This document shows, one piece after another, positions 33,355 to 44,515 of a stretch of DNA of 64,000 bases. The notes below the pieces were generated by a model. The model was not told the DNA's origin. It searched no databases and was given only the letters and a program-made list of their open reading frames with translations. The DNA comes from Longimicrobiaceae bacterium (GTDB lineage Bacteria; Gemmatimonadota; Gemmatimonadetes; Longimicrobiales; Longimicrobiaceae): positions 1 through 64,000 of the forward strand of contig DASVBS010000065.1 in the NCBI GenBank assembly GCA_036375715.1, given 5' to 3'. The position numbers were made by a program, and so were the translations under genes. Within the stretch, counting starts at the first letter, position 1. Each line of letters starts with the position of its first letter.

Positions 33355-34998
33355 CTACGCCGCCCGATACACTCCCCACACCTCCCGGAACGCGTCGCTG
33401 ACCTCCCCCAGGGTCACGCCATCCTTCACCGCGCCGATGATGAGCGGCACGAGGTTCTCCGAGCCGGCCGCCGCGCTTCTCAGGGCGCTGAGGCGGTCAG
33501 CGACCAGGCGGGCATCGCGCTGCTGACGATGGAGGGCGAGCCGCTCGCGTTGGGCGGCCTCGAAAGCGCTGTAGTCCGGTTGCTCGATCTCAGCAGGACC
33601 GGAGTCCTCCTGGTAGGCGTTGACGCCCACGACGATGCGATCGCCGGACTCCACCGCGAGCTGGTGCTCGTAGGCCGCGCGGTGAACCTCCTCCTGCATG
33701 TAGGCGATCGCGTGAGACGCCCCGCCCAGCTTCTCGATCGCCTCGAGATAGCGCACGGCCTTCTCCTCGATCGCGGTGGTCAGCGCCTCGACGTAGTAGG
33801 AGCCACCCAGAGGGTCCACCGTCGAGGCGACGCCCGACTCGTGCGCCAGGATCTGCTGGGTGCGCAGGGCGAGTGTGGCCGCCTCGCCTGTAGGAAGCGA
33901 GAGCGCCTCGTCGTAGCCGTTCGTGTGGAGCGACTGCGTTCCCCCGAGAATCGCGGCGAGCGCCTGCACGGCAACCCGGACGACGTTGTTGAGCGGCTGC
34001 TGGGCGGTGAGGGTGGAGCCTCCCGTCTGGGTGTGAAATCTCAGGCGCGCGCTCTTCTCCGATCCGCCAAATCTCTCCCGCACCAGCCGTCCCCAGAGGC
34101 GCCGCGCGGCCCGGAACTTGGCCACCTCCTCGAAGAGGTCGTTGTGCGCGGCGAAGAAGAAGGAGAGGCGCGGCGCGAAATCGTCGATGCGAAGGCCAGC
34201 CGCCTGGGCGCGGCGCACATACTCCACGGCGTTGGCGAAGGTGAACGCGATCTCCTGCACGGCGGTGGATCCGGCCTCGCGGATGTGGTAGCCGGAGATC
34301 GAGATCGGATTCCAACGCGGCAGCTCGTCGCGACAGAAGGCGAAGATGTCGGTGACCAGGCGCAGGCTCGGCTCGATCGGGAAGATGAAGGTGCCGCGCG
34401 CGATATACTCCTTGAGGATGTCGTTCTGGGTGGTGCCGGAGAGCTGCGCCCGCGGGACCCCCTGCTCGTCGGCCACCGCCACGTACAGGGCGAGCAAAAT
34501 GGCGGCCGTGGCGTTGATGGTCATCGAGGTGGAGACCTTCCCCAGCGGCACGCCTTGCAGCAGCACCCGCATGTCGTCGAGGGTGTCGATCGCGACACCC
34601 ACTCGACCCACCTCGCCTACCGCCATCGGGTGGTCCGAATCGTAGCCCATCTGGGTGGGCAGGTCGAAAGCGGTGGAGAGCCCGGTCTGTCCGGCGGCGA
34701 GGAGCAGGTGGAATCGCTCGTTGGTCTCCGCGGCGGTGCCAAAGCCGGCGTACTGGCGCATGGTCCAGAGGCGGCCGCGGTACATGGTTGGCTGAATGCC
34801 CCGTGTGTACGGTGGTTCGCCGGGATACCCCAGGTCGCGCGCGTAGTCGACCGGGCTCGACAGCGGATCGTAAACCCGCTCGACCTCGATGTCGCTGGAG
34901 GTCATGAAGCGCTCGCGGCGCTCGGGATGCTGTGCGAGCGCCGGCTTCAGCGTCTCCTCCTCCCAGCGAGCACGCTGGGATTCCGGGTGCTTCTCCAT
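33355..34998 (-). CDS. Methylmalonyl-CoA mutase, catalytic (large) subunit without B12-binding domain
   Basis: A 547-residue protein matching the substrate-binding barrel domain of methylmalonyl-CoA mutase, ending before any cobalamin-binding domain (no DxHxxG follows). Motifs: [58 protein letters not shown] and [19 protein letters not shown]. The Tyr of QYAGF and the Arg of YIARGTF correspond to the residues known to separate methylmalonyl-CoA from isobutyryl-CoA mutases, so methylmalonyl-CoA is the likely substrate. A separate B12-binding small subunit must be encoded elsewhere. The ATG at 34998 follows GGAG. It is last in the propionyl-CoA operon. Confidence 0.9.
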   Translation of the reverse strand: MEKHPESQRARWEEETLKPALAQHPERRERFMTSSDIEVERVYDPLSSPVDYARDLGYPGEPPYTRGIQPTMYRGRLWTMRQYAGFGTAAETNERFHLLLAAGQTGLSTAFDLPTQMGYDSDHPMAVGEVGRVGVAIDTLDDMRVLLQGVPLGKVSTSMTINATAAILLALYVAVADEQGVPRAQLSGTTQNDILKEYIARGTFIFPIEPSLRLVTDIFAFCRDELPRWNPISISGYHIREAGSTAVQEIAFTFANAVEYVRRAQAAGLRIDDFAPRLSFFFAAHNDLFEEVAKFRAARRLWGRLVRERFGGSEKSARLRFHTQTGGSTLTAQQPLNNVVRVAVQALAAILGGTQSLHTNGYDEALSLPTGEAATLALRTQQILAHESGVASTVDPLGGSYYVEALTTAIEEKAVRYLEAIEKLGGASHAIAYMQEEVHRAAYEHQLAVESGDRIVVGVNAYQEDSGPAEIEQPDYSAFEAAQRERLALHRQQRDARLVADRLSALRSAAAGSENLVPLIIGAVKDGVTLGEVSDAFREVWGVYRAA

Positions 34999-35003
34999 GC
35001 GAG

Positions 35004-35501
35004 TCACTCCAGTACGATCAGCACGGCGCCCTTTTCCACCGTCTGTCCCGCGGTCACCTCCACGCGGGCCACTACGCCGTCACCCGGGGCGCGAAGCTCG
35101 TTCTCCATCTTCATCGCCTCGACGATAACCACCCCCTGCCCCGCTCTGACCGCCTGCCCCTCCTCGACCTCTACCCGGACCACCAGACCCGGCATCGGTG
35201 CGGTGACGGTTCGCTCCGTCCGGGTCGCGTGCGTCCCCGCAAGCTCACGTATGGCACGCGTGCGCTCGTCGACGATGGAGGTCGCGAAGCTGCGCCCGCC
35301 CACCCCGACCTCCCATTCCCCTCGGGTTTCGCCGCGGCGAACATCCAGGGTGTGACCGACGCCGTTCACCCGCAGGTGCCTGAGCGTGCTCCCCGGCACG
35401 CTGGCGAGCTCCACATCGACCTCCTGGCCGTCCACCAGGGCTCGCCCGTCCGTGAGCTCGACCTCCACCGTGCGCCCCGCGAGCGTGACGTAGTAGCGCA
35501 T
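35004..35501 (-). CDS. Biotin carboxyl carrier protein (acyl-CoA carboxylase subunit)
   Basis: A 165-residue protein whose C-terminal 75 residues are a biotinyl domain: [18 protein letters not shown], then the biotinylation site [10 protein letters not shown] with its lysine, and a final hydrophobic strand. The N-terminal 90 residues are beta-rich and may be a linker or BT-like portion binding the carboxylase complex. Together with the biotin carboxylase and the carboxyltransferase encoded upstream it would make a split propionyl-CoA carboxylase. The ATG overlaps the methyltransferase stop by one base (TGATG). Confidence 0.9.
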   Translation of the reverse strand: MRYYVTLAGRTVEVELTDGRALVDGQEVDVELASVPGSTLRHLRVNGVGHTLDVRRGETRGEWEVGVGGRSFATSIVDERTRAIRELAGTHATRTERTVTAPMPGLVVRVEVEEGQAVRAGQGVVIVEAMKMENELRAPGDGVVARVEVTAGQTVEKGAVLIVLE

Positions 35502-36859
35502 CAGGCGAGACCCTGGTCGAGGGTGAGCAGTGCTACGGTCTCCACGTGCGCGGTTTGAGGGAAGAGGTCGAAGGCTCGCACGTCCTGGAGCCGGTAGTGC
35601 GATGCCAGCCGGCTCACGTCCCGCGCCAGGGTGGCGGGATTGCAGGAGACGTAGATGACAGACTCCGCGGGTGACTCGAGCAATGCGTTCACGACCTCCG
35701 GTGCCACCCCACTGCGCGGGGGATTGAGGATCACGAGCGAGGCGGGAAGTACCTCCGGCAGCAGCGCTTCGACCGTCCCCTCGAGGAACTCGGCGCCCTG
35801 CACCTGCGGCTCCCGGGCAGCCGCGATCGCTGCTCGGTCGAGCTCGATGCCGACCACCTGGGCACCCGCTCGGGCCAGGCGGCGGGCATTGATCCCCACG
35901 CCGCAGTAGGCATCCACCACCCGCCGGCCCGCTACGTCACCCGCCAACTCGAGCACGTGGGCCTCCAGCAGCGCCGCGGCCTCGCGATTCACCTGGAGAA
36001 AGGCGTCGGCGGCGACAGCGATGATTTCGCCACCCCACTGTTCCTCGAGGGCGGGTGATCCCGCCAGGAGCCTCGCTCGCCCGTCCGGCGGCCGATGCCA
36101 GATCGCCTTCAGGCCTTCCACGGCCTCCAACAGCTCCTGCGGGCGTCCAGGGGAGAAGCCCCCCTCGACCAGTAGCGACACCGCCCCGGCCGTAGTCGAC
36201 CGCAGCGTCAATCGGAGCTGCTCGCCCGAGGGGAGGCGCTGGGCGTCGGGGCCCCAGTGCTCTCGCAAGAGATCCCATACCCTGGCAATCGCTGGCTCCG
36301 GCAGGAGACAGCGCCCGTCGACATCGACGATCTCGTCAGGTGAGGCCAGGGCGTGAAAGCCGGCGAGCACCCGCCCCCGTTCCGCCCTGCGCAGGGCGAA
36401 GGAGACGCGGTTGCGATACCGCTCGGTGCGGGGCGAAGGGACGACCGCGGGTGGGTCGACGGGAAGGTGCCCGATCCGCGTCAGTGCGTCGGCGACGATG
36501 CGCCCCTTGGCCTCGAGCTGGGCCTCGTACCGCAGGTGCTCCAGAGTGCACCCGCCGCACCGCCGGTAGAACGGGCAGGGCGCCTCGCGACGGCCGGCCC
36601 CGGGGGTGAGCACTCGCAGCAGCCGCCCACGCGCCCAGCGAGCATGGGACTCCACTACCTCTGCTTCGGCCGTGTCGCCCGGGGCCGTTCGATGCACGAA
36701 GACCGCACGCCCATCCGGGAGTCGGCCAACCCCTTCTCCCCCCGCCGCGATCGACTCGATCGACACCTGTGCGCGCGGCGCAGGCCGCCGGCGGGGCACC
36801 ACCCGCCCCTGCATGGGAGCCCGCGGACGGCGACCTCGTCCCCCGCTGTCGCTGGTCAC
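35501..36859 (-). CDS. 23S rRNA (uracil-5-)-methyltransferase, RumA/TrmA family
   Basis: A 452-residue SAM-dependent RNA m5U methyltransferase. It has an N-terminal basic leader, a TRAM domain (about 30-85), a 4Fe-4S binding pattern CPFYRRCGGC (about 95-104) and a Rossmann core with VVDAYCGVGINARRLARAG. The catalytic Cys motif is YVSCNPATLARDVSRL. The iron-sulfur cysteines favour RlmC/RlmD over TrmA. The start is GTG (36857-36859), preceded by GGAGGGG and overlapping the biotin carboxylase stop as GTGA. Its place inside a carboxylase operon is odd and probably coincidental in function. Confidence 0.9.
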   Translation of the reverse strand: MTSDSGGRGRRPRAPMQGRVVPRRRPAPRAQVSIESIAAGGEGVGRLPDGRAVFVHRTAPGDTAEAEVVESHARWARGRLLRVLTPGAGRREAPCPFYRRCGGCTLEHLRYEAQLEAKGRIVADALTRIGHLPVDPPAVVPSPRTERYRNRVSFALRRAERGRVLAGFHALASPDEIVDVDGRCLLPEPAIARVWDLLREHWGPDAQRLPSGEQLRLTLRSTTAGAVSLLVEGGFSPGRPQELLEAVEGLKAIWHRPPDGRARLLAGSPALEEQWGGEIIAVAADAFLQVNREAAALLEAHVLELAGDVAGRRVVDAYCGVGINARRLARAGAQVVGIELDRAAIAAAREPQVQGAEFLEGTVEALLPEVLPASLVILNPPRSGVAPEVVNALLESPAESVIYVSCNPATLARDVSRLASHYRLQDVRAFDLFPQTAHVETVALLTLDQGLA

Positions 36860-38358
36860 CGCCCCCTCCAACCCACCGAACGCTTCCAGGGGGATGGCGC
36901 GCCGGCGGTCCCGCCGCTGGCGGGCCGCACCCGGATTCGCTCACGCTCTTCCTCCTCGAGCAGCGCCACCGCGAGCGCCGCGGCGCGAATGGCCTCGGCG
37001 TCGGGGCCCGCCTCGAGAAGATCTGCCTGGTGACGATCCAGGTAACGGATGTCGAGCCGGCCGGCACGGAAATCCCGCTCGTCCATGACTGCCAGGTGGA
37101 AGGGGATGCTGCTGTGCACCCCGACCAGGCGTGTCTCGCGCAGCGCCCGCTTCATCCGCTCGATCGCGCTCGGCCGATCCGGTCCGTGCACGATCAGCTT
37201 CGCCAACATGGGATCGTAGTGCAGACCCACCTCGAACCCGGGTGCAATCCCGCCGTCCCACCGTACGCCCGGCCCGCCCGGGACGCCGAGCTCGCGGATC
37301 TGCCCGGTCGAGGGCAGGAAGCCGTTGGCCGGATCCTCGGAGGTGATCCGACACTCGATGGCGTGCCCGGTCCAGGCGATTTCCTCCTGGGAGAAAGGAA
37401 GGCGCTCGCCGGCGGCGATGCGGATCTGCCACTGCACCAGGTCGATGCCGGTCACCATCTCGGTCACCGGGTGCTCCACCTGGATGCGGGTGTTCATCTC
37501 CAGGAAATAGAAGTCACCATCCTGGTAGAGGAACTCGACGGTGCCCGCGCCTACGTAGCCTACCGCGCGCGCGGCGGCGACGGCGGTCTCCCCCATGCGT
37601 GCCCGCTCCTCGGGGGTGAGGACCGGGGAGGGGGCTTCCTCGATCATCTTCTGGTGACGGCGCTGGATCGAGCACTCGCGCTCGCCCAGGTGCAGCGTAT
37701 TGCCGTGCGCATCGGCGAGCACCTGGATCTCGATGTGCCGAGGCCCCTCGAGGAACTTCTCGATGTAGATGGAGTCGTCGCCAAAGGCAGAGCGGGCCTC
37801 GTTGCGCGCCGCCTCCAGCGCGCGGGAGATCTCCCCTTCCTCGCGGACCACCCGCATTCCCTTCCCGCCGCCCCCGGCGGCCGCCTTCAGCAGCACGGGA
37901 AAACCGACCTCGCAGGCAACCCGTGCGGCGTCGGTGGCCCCGGCCACGGGCTCGCTGGTGCCCGGCACGACCGGCACGCCCGCAGCCATCACCCGCCGCC
38001 GCGCCGCCGTCTTGTCGCCCATCTCCTCCACCGCCGTCGCGGAGGGCCCGATGAAGCGCAGTCCCGCGTCCTCCACCGCCCGGATGAACGGCGCGCGCTC
38101 GGCGAGGAAGCCGTAGCCGGGGTGCACCGCCTCCACCCCGGAGCGCTGCGCCACCTCGAGCAGCGTATCGATACGCAGGTAGCTCTGCGCCGAGGGCGCG
38201 GGCCCGATCAGGTACGCCTCGTCCGCCGCCAGCACGTGCGGCGCCAGCCGATCCGCCTCCGAATACACCGCCACCGCACGCACGCCCAATTCGTGCGCAG
38301 CGCGGATGATCCGCAGGGCAATCTCACCCCGATTGGCTACTAGAATCTTCTTGAACAA
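36856..38358 (-). CDS. Acyl-CoA (propionyl-CoA) carboxylase, biotin carboxylase subunit
   Basis: A 500-residue biotin carboxylase. Motifs: FKKILVANRGEIALRI, the ATP-grasp glycine loop KAAAGGGGKGM, ECSIQRRHQK, EMNTRIQVEHPVTEM and the C-terminal domain ending in a basic tail. The biotin carrier is separate, downstream. The reading frame has a stop 15 bases before the family start, so TTG (38356-38358) must be the initiation codon, without any Shine-Dalgarno. Upstream are a TATAGA box and a 22-bp palindrome that may control this gene. It should carboxylate biotin with bicarbonate and ATP for propionyl-CoA carboxylation. Confidence 0.93.
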   Translation of the reverse strand: MFKKILVANRGEIALRIIRAAHELGVRAVAVYSEADRLAPHVLAADEAYLIGPAPSAQSYLRIDTLLEVAQRSGVEAVHPGYGFLAERAPFIRAVEDAGLRFIGPSATAVEEMGDKTAARRRVMAAGVPVVPGTSEPVAGATDAARVACEVGFPVLLKAAAGGGGKGMRVVREEGEISRALEAARNEARSAFGDDSIYIEKFLEGPRHIEIQVLADAHGNTLHLGERECSIQRRHQKMIEEAPSPVLTPEERARMGETAVAAARAVGYVGAGTVEFLYQDGDFYFLEMNTRIQVEHPVTEMVTGIDLVQWQIRIAAGERLPFSQEEIAWTGHAIECRITSEDPANGFLPSTGQIRELGVPGGPGVRWDGGIAPGFEVGLHYDPMLAKLIVHGPDRPSAIERMKRALRETRLVGVHSSIPFHLAVMDERDFRAGRLDIRYLDRHQADLLEAGPDAEAIRAAALAVALLEEEERERIRVRPASGGTAGAPSPWKRSVGWRGR

Positions 38359-38375
38359 TATTAATCTATATTAAG

Positions 38376-38397
38376 CAATTACAACGGTTTGTAATTG
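38376..38397. promoter_or_regulatory. Perfect AT-rich palindrome, candidate operator of the biotin carboxylase gene
   Basis: CAATTACAA (38376-38384) and TTGTAATTG (38389-38397) form perfect 9-bp arms with a 4-nt centre. It lies 18-39 bp upstream of the TTG start, where a -35 region would be, next to a TATAGA -10-like box. It is AT-rich in a GC-rich genome, as expected for a dimeric repressor site. The rest of the 38359-38535 gap holds only short degenerate repeats. Confidence 0.5.
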
Positions 38398-38535
38398 TTC
38401 ATCCAGAATTGCTATAACCACGCGCTGAGAGTCGGAGGAATTCCAGGTAGATCGAAACGATCCTCTGCGTCCTCTCCGCAACCCTTCCGTGTCCTCCTGT
38501 GGTAGACTCAGGCTTTTGCCAGAAAGCACGACTCT

Positions 38536-40086
38536 TCACAGCGGGATGTTGCCATGCTTCTTCGGCGGGTTCGAGTCCCGCTTGTTCTGCAGCATGTCCA
38601 GGGCGCTGATCACCCGCGCCCGGGTCTCCCGCGGATCGATCACGTCGTCCACGTACCCTCGCGCGGCGGCGACGTAGGGGTTGGCGAAGAGGTTCGCGTA
38701 CTCCTGCTGCAGCTCGGCGGCCCGCTGGGCGGGGTTCTCGGCGGCGGCGATCTCGCGGCGGTAGAGGATCTCCACCGCGCCCTTCGGTCCCATCACGGCG
38801 ATCTCCGCCGTCGGCCAGGCGTAGTTGATGTCCCCGCGGATGTGTTTGGAGCTCATCACGTCGTAGGCGCCGCCGTAGGCCTTGCGGGTAATCACGGTAA
38901 CCTTCGGCACGGTGGCCTCGCAGTAGGCGTAGAGCAGCTTCGCCCCATGGCGGATGATCCCACTGTGCTCCTGCCCCACCCCCGGTAGGAAGCCGGGCAC
39001 GTCCTCGAAGGTGAGCAGGGGGATGTTGAAGGCGTCACAGAAGCGTACAAACCGCGCCGCCTTCACCGAAGCGTCGATGTCCAGCACGCCCGCGAGCACG
39101 GCCGGTTGGTTGGCGACGATCCCTACCGAATGCCCGCCCAGGTGGGCAAAGCCACAGACGATGTTGGCGGCATAGTCTCCATGCACTTCGTAGAAGATGC
39201 CGTCGTCGACCACTCGGGAGATCACCGCGTGCATGTCGTAGGGCTTGCTGGGGTGATCGGGAACGATGTCGAGAAGTTCCTCGTCGGCCCGGTCGAAAGG
39301 GTCCTGAGTCTCCCGTCGCGGCGGATCCTCCTGGTTGTTCTGCGGGATGTAGTCGAAGAGCTGGCGGATGCGCTGGAGGCAGTCGACTTCGCTCGAGCAA
39401 GCGAAGTGCGCGACGCCCGATTTCGAGGCGTGGGTGGCGGCCCCACCCAGCTCCTCCATGGTGACGTCCTCGTGGGTGACCGTCTTCACCACGTTCGGCC
39501 CGGTGACGAACATGTAGCTCGTCCCCGACACCATGTAGACGAAGTCAGTGATTGCCGGCGAGTAGACGGCGCCCCCGGCGCAGGGGCCCAGGATCGCCGA
39601 GATCTGCGGGACGACGCCGGAGGCCAGGGTGTTGCGCAGGAAGATGTCGGCGTAGCCGCCCAGCGAGACCACCCCTTCCTGGATCCGCGCACCGCCTGAA
39701 TCGTTCAGACCTATGACCGGCGCACCGTTCTTGAGGGCCAGATCGAGAACCTTGCAGATCTTCTCCGCATGCGCCTCCGAGAGTGAGCCGCCGAAGACCG
39801 TGAAGTCCTGTGAGAAGACGTAGACGAGCCGACCCTGGATGGTCCCGTACCCGGTCACCACCCCGTCTCCCAGGTATTTCTCGTTCTCGAGGTTGAAACC
39901 GCTTGCCCGGTGCACCACGAAGCGATCGAGCTCGACGAACGATCCCTCGTCCAGGAGGACGGCGAGGCGCTCGCGCGCGGTCAGCTTCCCGCGCTCGTGC
40001 TGTTGGGCAATCCGTCTCTCTCCCCCACCGAGCTCAGCCTGCCTGCGCAGCTCCTCGAGCTCCTCCAGCTTCCGACGCATCGACAT
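38536..40086 (-). CDS. pccB: Propionyl-CoA carboxylase beta (carboxyltransferase) subunit
   Basis: A 516-residue acyl-CoA carboxyltransferase. Motifs of both crotonase-like halves are present: [41 protein letters not shown] and, in the second half, [32 protein letters not shown] and [20 protein letters not shown]. This form carboxylates propionyl-CoA, with some family members acting on acetyl- or methylcrotonyl-CoA. The gene neighbourhood with methylmalonyl-CoA mutase favours propionyl-CoA. The ATG at 40084-40086 was chosen; another ATG follows 6 nt later. It leads a carboxylase operon that continues with the biotin carboxylase after a 177-bp gap. Confidence 0.93.
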   Translation of the reverse strand: MSMRRKLEELEELRRQAELGGGERRIAQQHERGKLTARERLAVLLDEGSFVELDRFVVHRASGFNLENEKYLGDGVVTGYGTIQGRLVYVFSQDFTVFGGSLSEAHAEKICKVLDLALKNGAPVIGLNDSGGARIQEGVVSLGGYADIFLRNTLASGVVPQISAILGPCAGGAVYSPAITDFVYMVSGTSYMFVTGPNVVKTVTHEDVTMEELGGAATHASKSGVAHFACSSEVDCLQRIRQLFDYIPQNNQEDPPRRETQDPFDRADEELLDIVPDHPSKPYDMHAVISRVVDDGIFYEVHGDYAANIVCGFAHLGGHSVGIVANQPAVLAGVLDIDASVKAARFVRFCDAFNIPLLTFEDVPGFLPGVGQEHSGIIRHGAKLLYAYCEATVPKVTVITRKAYGGAYDVMSSKHIRGDINYAWPTAEIAVMGPKGAVEILYRREIAAAENPAQRAAELQQEYANLFANPYVAAARGYVDDVIDPRETRARVISALDMLQNKRDSNPPKKHGNIPL

Positions 40087-40160
40087 GCGGCATTCCGATC
40101 TCGGGTTCCGGTCGTAGAGGACCGCCGGATAATAGCGCCTGCAACGGATCGACCGCAAAG

Positions 40161-40197
40161 AAAAGGGCGCGGAACCCGAAGGCTCCGCGCCCTTTTT
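40161..40197. terminator. Bidirectional terminator downstream of rpsA
   Basis: AAAAGGGCGCGGA (40161-40173) pairs with TCCGCGCCCTTTTT (40184-40197), giving a GC-rich stem with A and T tracts at both ends. On the minus strand it follows the rpsA stop by about 22 nt and precedes pccB, separating the two transcripts. Confidence 0.9.
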
Positions 40198-40218
40198 CCT
40201 GCTCTGACCGGGAAGAGG

Positions 40219-42261
<2,043 letters not shown>

Positions 42262-42368
42262 GAAAAAGATGCTGCCTTCCGTATTCGAACGACCCGGTCT
42301 CTCAGGTCACTCGAATGGGTGAGAGGTGATGGACGTGGAAGACCAGGTCCTCCATAGAGAAACGTTCA

Positions 42369-42397
42369 AATGTACCCATCGGTGACGAGGGTGTCAA
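42369..42397 (-). promoter_or_regulatory. rpsA promoter
   Basis: On the minus strand TTGACA (42392-42397) and TACATT (42369-42374) are 17 bp apart, the same hexamers and spacing as the ptsN-like promoter. The -35 box overlaps the cmk stop codon, so rpsA can be transcribed independently of cmk. No terminator is seen between the genes. Confidence 0.78.
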
Positions 42398-43086
42398 CCT
42401 GACTGGCGGTCGCGCGCGAGGCGGGTGATCGCCCGAACCTGCGTGGGAAAATCGAGGTTGGTGGTGTCCAGCTGCACGGCGTCCGGGGCTCGCAGGAGCG
42501 GTGCAACGGCGCGCGTGGAATCGAGCCGGTCTCGTTCCTCGAGTCGAGCCGCCTCGCCCTCGATCTCCTCCGCGCTCGGAGCCGACACTCCCTGCTCGAG
42601 CAGGCGACGCCGGGCACGCTCCGCGGGATCGCAGACGAGGAAGATCTTCAGCTCGGCATCGGGGAAGACCACCGTGCCGATGTCCCGGCCGTCTGCCACC
42701 AGCCCTCCACCCTCGCCCACCGCGCGGAGCGCCTCCAACAGCCAATCTCGTACCGCTGGAACAGCCGCCATGGCGGAGACGTGCGCGTTCACCTCGGGAG
42801 AGCGCAGATCGGAGGTGACGTCGCGCCCGCGCACGCGCAGGCGAATGCCGTCATCGGTCACCTTCCACTCCACCCCCAGGGAGCGGAGATCGTCGCCATC
42901 GAGACTCGGCCAGCGCTCCGGAGAGATCCCGGCCTCCAGCGCCGCCAGGGTGAGGGCCCGGTAGAAGGCCCCGGAGTCGAGGTGCAGGTAGCCCAGCTCC
43001 GTCGCCACCGCGCGGGCGGTAGAGCTCTTGCCGGAGCCGGCCGGCCCGTCGATGGCGACGATGATCCCCCGTTCTCGACGGCTCAC
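42394..43086 (-). CDS. cmk: Cytidylate kinase
   Basis: A 230-residue P-loop kinase phosphorylating CMP/dCMP. Walker A is GPAGSGKSS (about 14-22); next are the substrate segment LDSGAFYRALTL and the DGRDIGTVVFPDA loop, followed by the LID-like RARRRLLEQG. The start is GTG at 43084-43086, overlapping the aroA stop as GTGA. The cmk-rpsA order is widely conserved in bacteria. The end overlaps the -35 box of the rpsA promoter. Confidence 0.94.
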   Translation of the reverse strand: MSRRERGIIVAIDGPAGSGKSSTARAVATELGYLHLDSGAFYRALTLAALEAGISPERWPSLDGDDLRSLGVEWKVTDDGIRLRVRGRDVTSDLRSPEVNAHVSAMAAVPAVRDWLLEALRAVGEGGGLVADGRDIGTVVFPDAELKIFLVCDPAERARRRLLEQGVSAPSAEEIEGEAARLEERDRLDSTRAVAPLLRAPDAVQLDTTNLDFPTQVRAITRLARDRQSG

Positions 43087-44384
43087 GACCGTCTTCCTCC
43101 CAGCCCCCGCACCGTCTCCCAGAAGCCGGGGAAGGATACGTCCACGATCTCCGGCGACTCGATCTCCAGCTCCACCCCGGGTAAGGCCCCGAGCACCCCG
43201 AAGGCCATGGCGATGCGGTGGTCGTGGTAGGTGCGGACCCGGCCCTTCAGAGGCCGGTCGCTGCCGCGCACTATGAAGCCATCCGGAAGCTCCTCCGCCT
43301 CCACGCCGATCGCCCGCAGGTTGTCGACCACCGCAGTGATGCGGTCGCTCTCCTTCGCCCGCAGCTCCTCCGCGCCGCGAACGATGGTCTCCCCCTCTGA
43401 CCGGGCCGCCAGCGCGGCCAGCACCGGCAGCTCGTCGATCATGCTGGGCACTTCGTCCCCGCCTATCTCGATGCCCCGCAGGCGGGCCGGTCGCGCCAGC
43501 AGGTCCGCCACCGGTTCCCCGCCGGATTCGCGCTGGTTGAGTACCTCCACCCGTCCTCCCATCCGCCCCACCGCCGTCAGGAAGCCGGTCCGGGTGGGGT
43601 TGATCCCCACGTTCGGAACGAGCAGCTCGCCGTCCCGGGCAAGGAGCGCAACGGAGATCAGGAAGGCAGCCGAGGAAGGATCGCCCGGCACGTCCATCTC
43701 CAGGGGGGGCAGCGGACCGGTGGGCGGCTCCAAGCTGACCCGCCAGCCGCCCTCGGCCGGCGCCTCACCCGTGATGCTCACGCCGAGCGAGCGGAGAATC
43801 CGCTCGGTGTGATCGCGCGAGAGCCCCGGCTCCCAGACCTCCACTGGAACGCGACCCGAGATGCCGGCAAGCAGGACCGCGCTCTTGATCTGTGCGCTCG
43901 CCTTTGGCGAGCGGTGGGCGAGCGGCTGGAGGACGCCCCCGCAGAGCTCCACTGGCAGACGATCCGGATCTCCCAGTTCGCTCACTCTCGCCCCCATCCG
44001 GCTCAGAGGCTCGGTCACCCGCCGCATCGGCCTCGAGCGCAGCGAAGCGTCGCCCGTGAGCGCGGCGCAGAAGGGTCTCCCCGCGAGCAGCCCCATCATC
44101 AGGCGGACCGTGGTGCCGCTGTTTCCGCAATCGAGGATCTCGGTTGGCGCCCGCCACGCCTCGATCCCCACGGAGTTGATGCGCAGCTCACCCCCGTCCG
44201 CGGGGAGGGGTGGGATGGAAACGCCGAGGGCGCGCAATACGGCCGCGGTACTCCGACAATCCGCCCCCGCGAGCAGGCCGGAGAGTCGGCTCTCGCCGCG
44301 CGCGGCGGCGGCGAACATCAAGGCTCGGTGCGTCAGGGATTTATCGCCGGGTACGCGAACCTCGGCGGAAATGGTGCTCGTCAT
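43083..44384 (-). CDS. aroA: 3-phosphoshikimate 1-carboxyvinyltransferase (EPSP synthase)
   Basis: A 433-residue shikimate pathway enzyme. Motifs: VRVPGDKSLTHRALM (PEP/S3P-binding Lys), LDCGNSGTTVRLMMGLLAG, TGDASLRSRPMRRV and the C-terminal RTYHDHRIAMAFGV, with the signature AKESDRI just before it. The start at ATG 44382-44384 is preceded by AGGA; a longer reading adds 24 non-homologous residues. It overlaps cmk by 4 nt and lies 131 nt downstream of birA. Confidence 0.95.
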   Translation of the reverse strand: MTSTISAEVRVPGDKSLTHRALMFAAAARGESRLSGLLAGADCRSTAAVLRALGVSIPPLPADGGELRINSVGIEAWRAPTEILDCGNSGTTVRLMMGLLAGRPFCAALTGDASLRSRPMRRVTEPLSRMGARVSELGDPDRLPVELCGGVLQPLAHRSPKASAQIKSAVLLAGISGRVPVEVWEPGLSRDHTERILRSLGVSITGEAPAEGGWRVSLEPPTGPLPPLEMDVPGDPSSAAFLISVALLARDGELLVPNVGINPTRTGFLTAVGRMGGRVEVLNQRESGGEPVADLLARPARLRGIEIGGDEVPSMIDELPVLAALAARSEGETIVRGAEELRAKESDRITAVVDNLRAIGVEAEELPDGFIVRGSDRPLKGRVRTYHDHRIAMAFGVLGALPGVELEIESPEIVDVSFPGFWETVRGLGGRRS

Positions 44385-44515
44385 TCTCGTCCTGGAAGAT
44401 GACAGATCGACACCGGCTGTGGCCGGAAACGTGGCGTCGCCCGGGGATGGAAGCAAGCGATGAGCGCCCTCCGTCGACTCAGGCTACGATTCGGGTTGTG
44501 CGCTGCCGGGAGTCG

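Noticed and set aside
33529-35355. A 608-codon plus-strand frame
   Set aside because: Entirely antisense to methylmalonyl-CoA mutase and the biotin carrier; composition (His/Arg/Gly-rich) is that of a GC-driven shadow.
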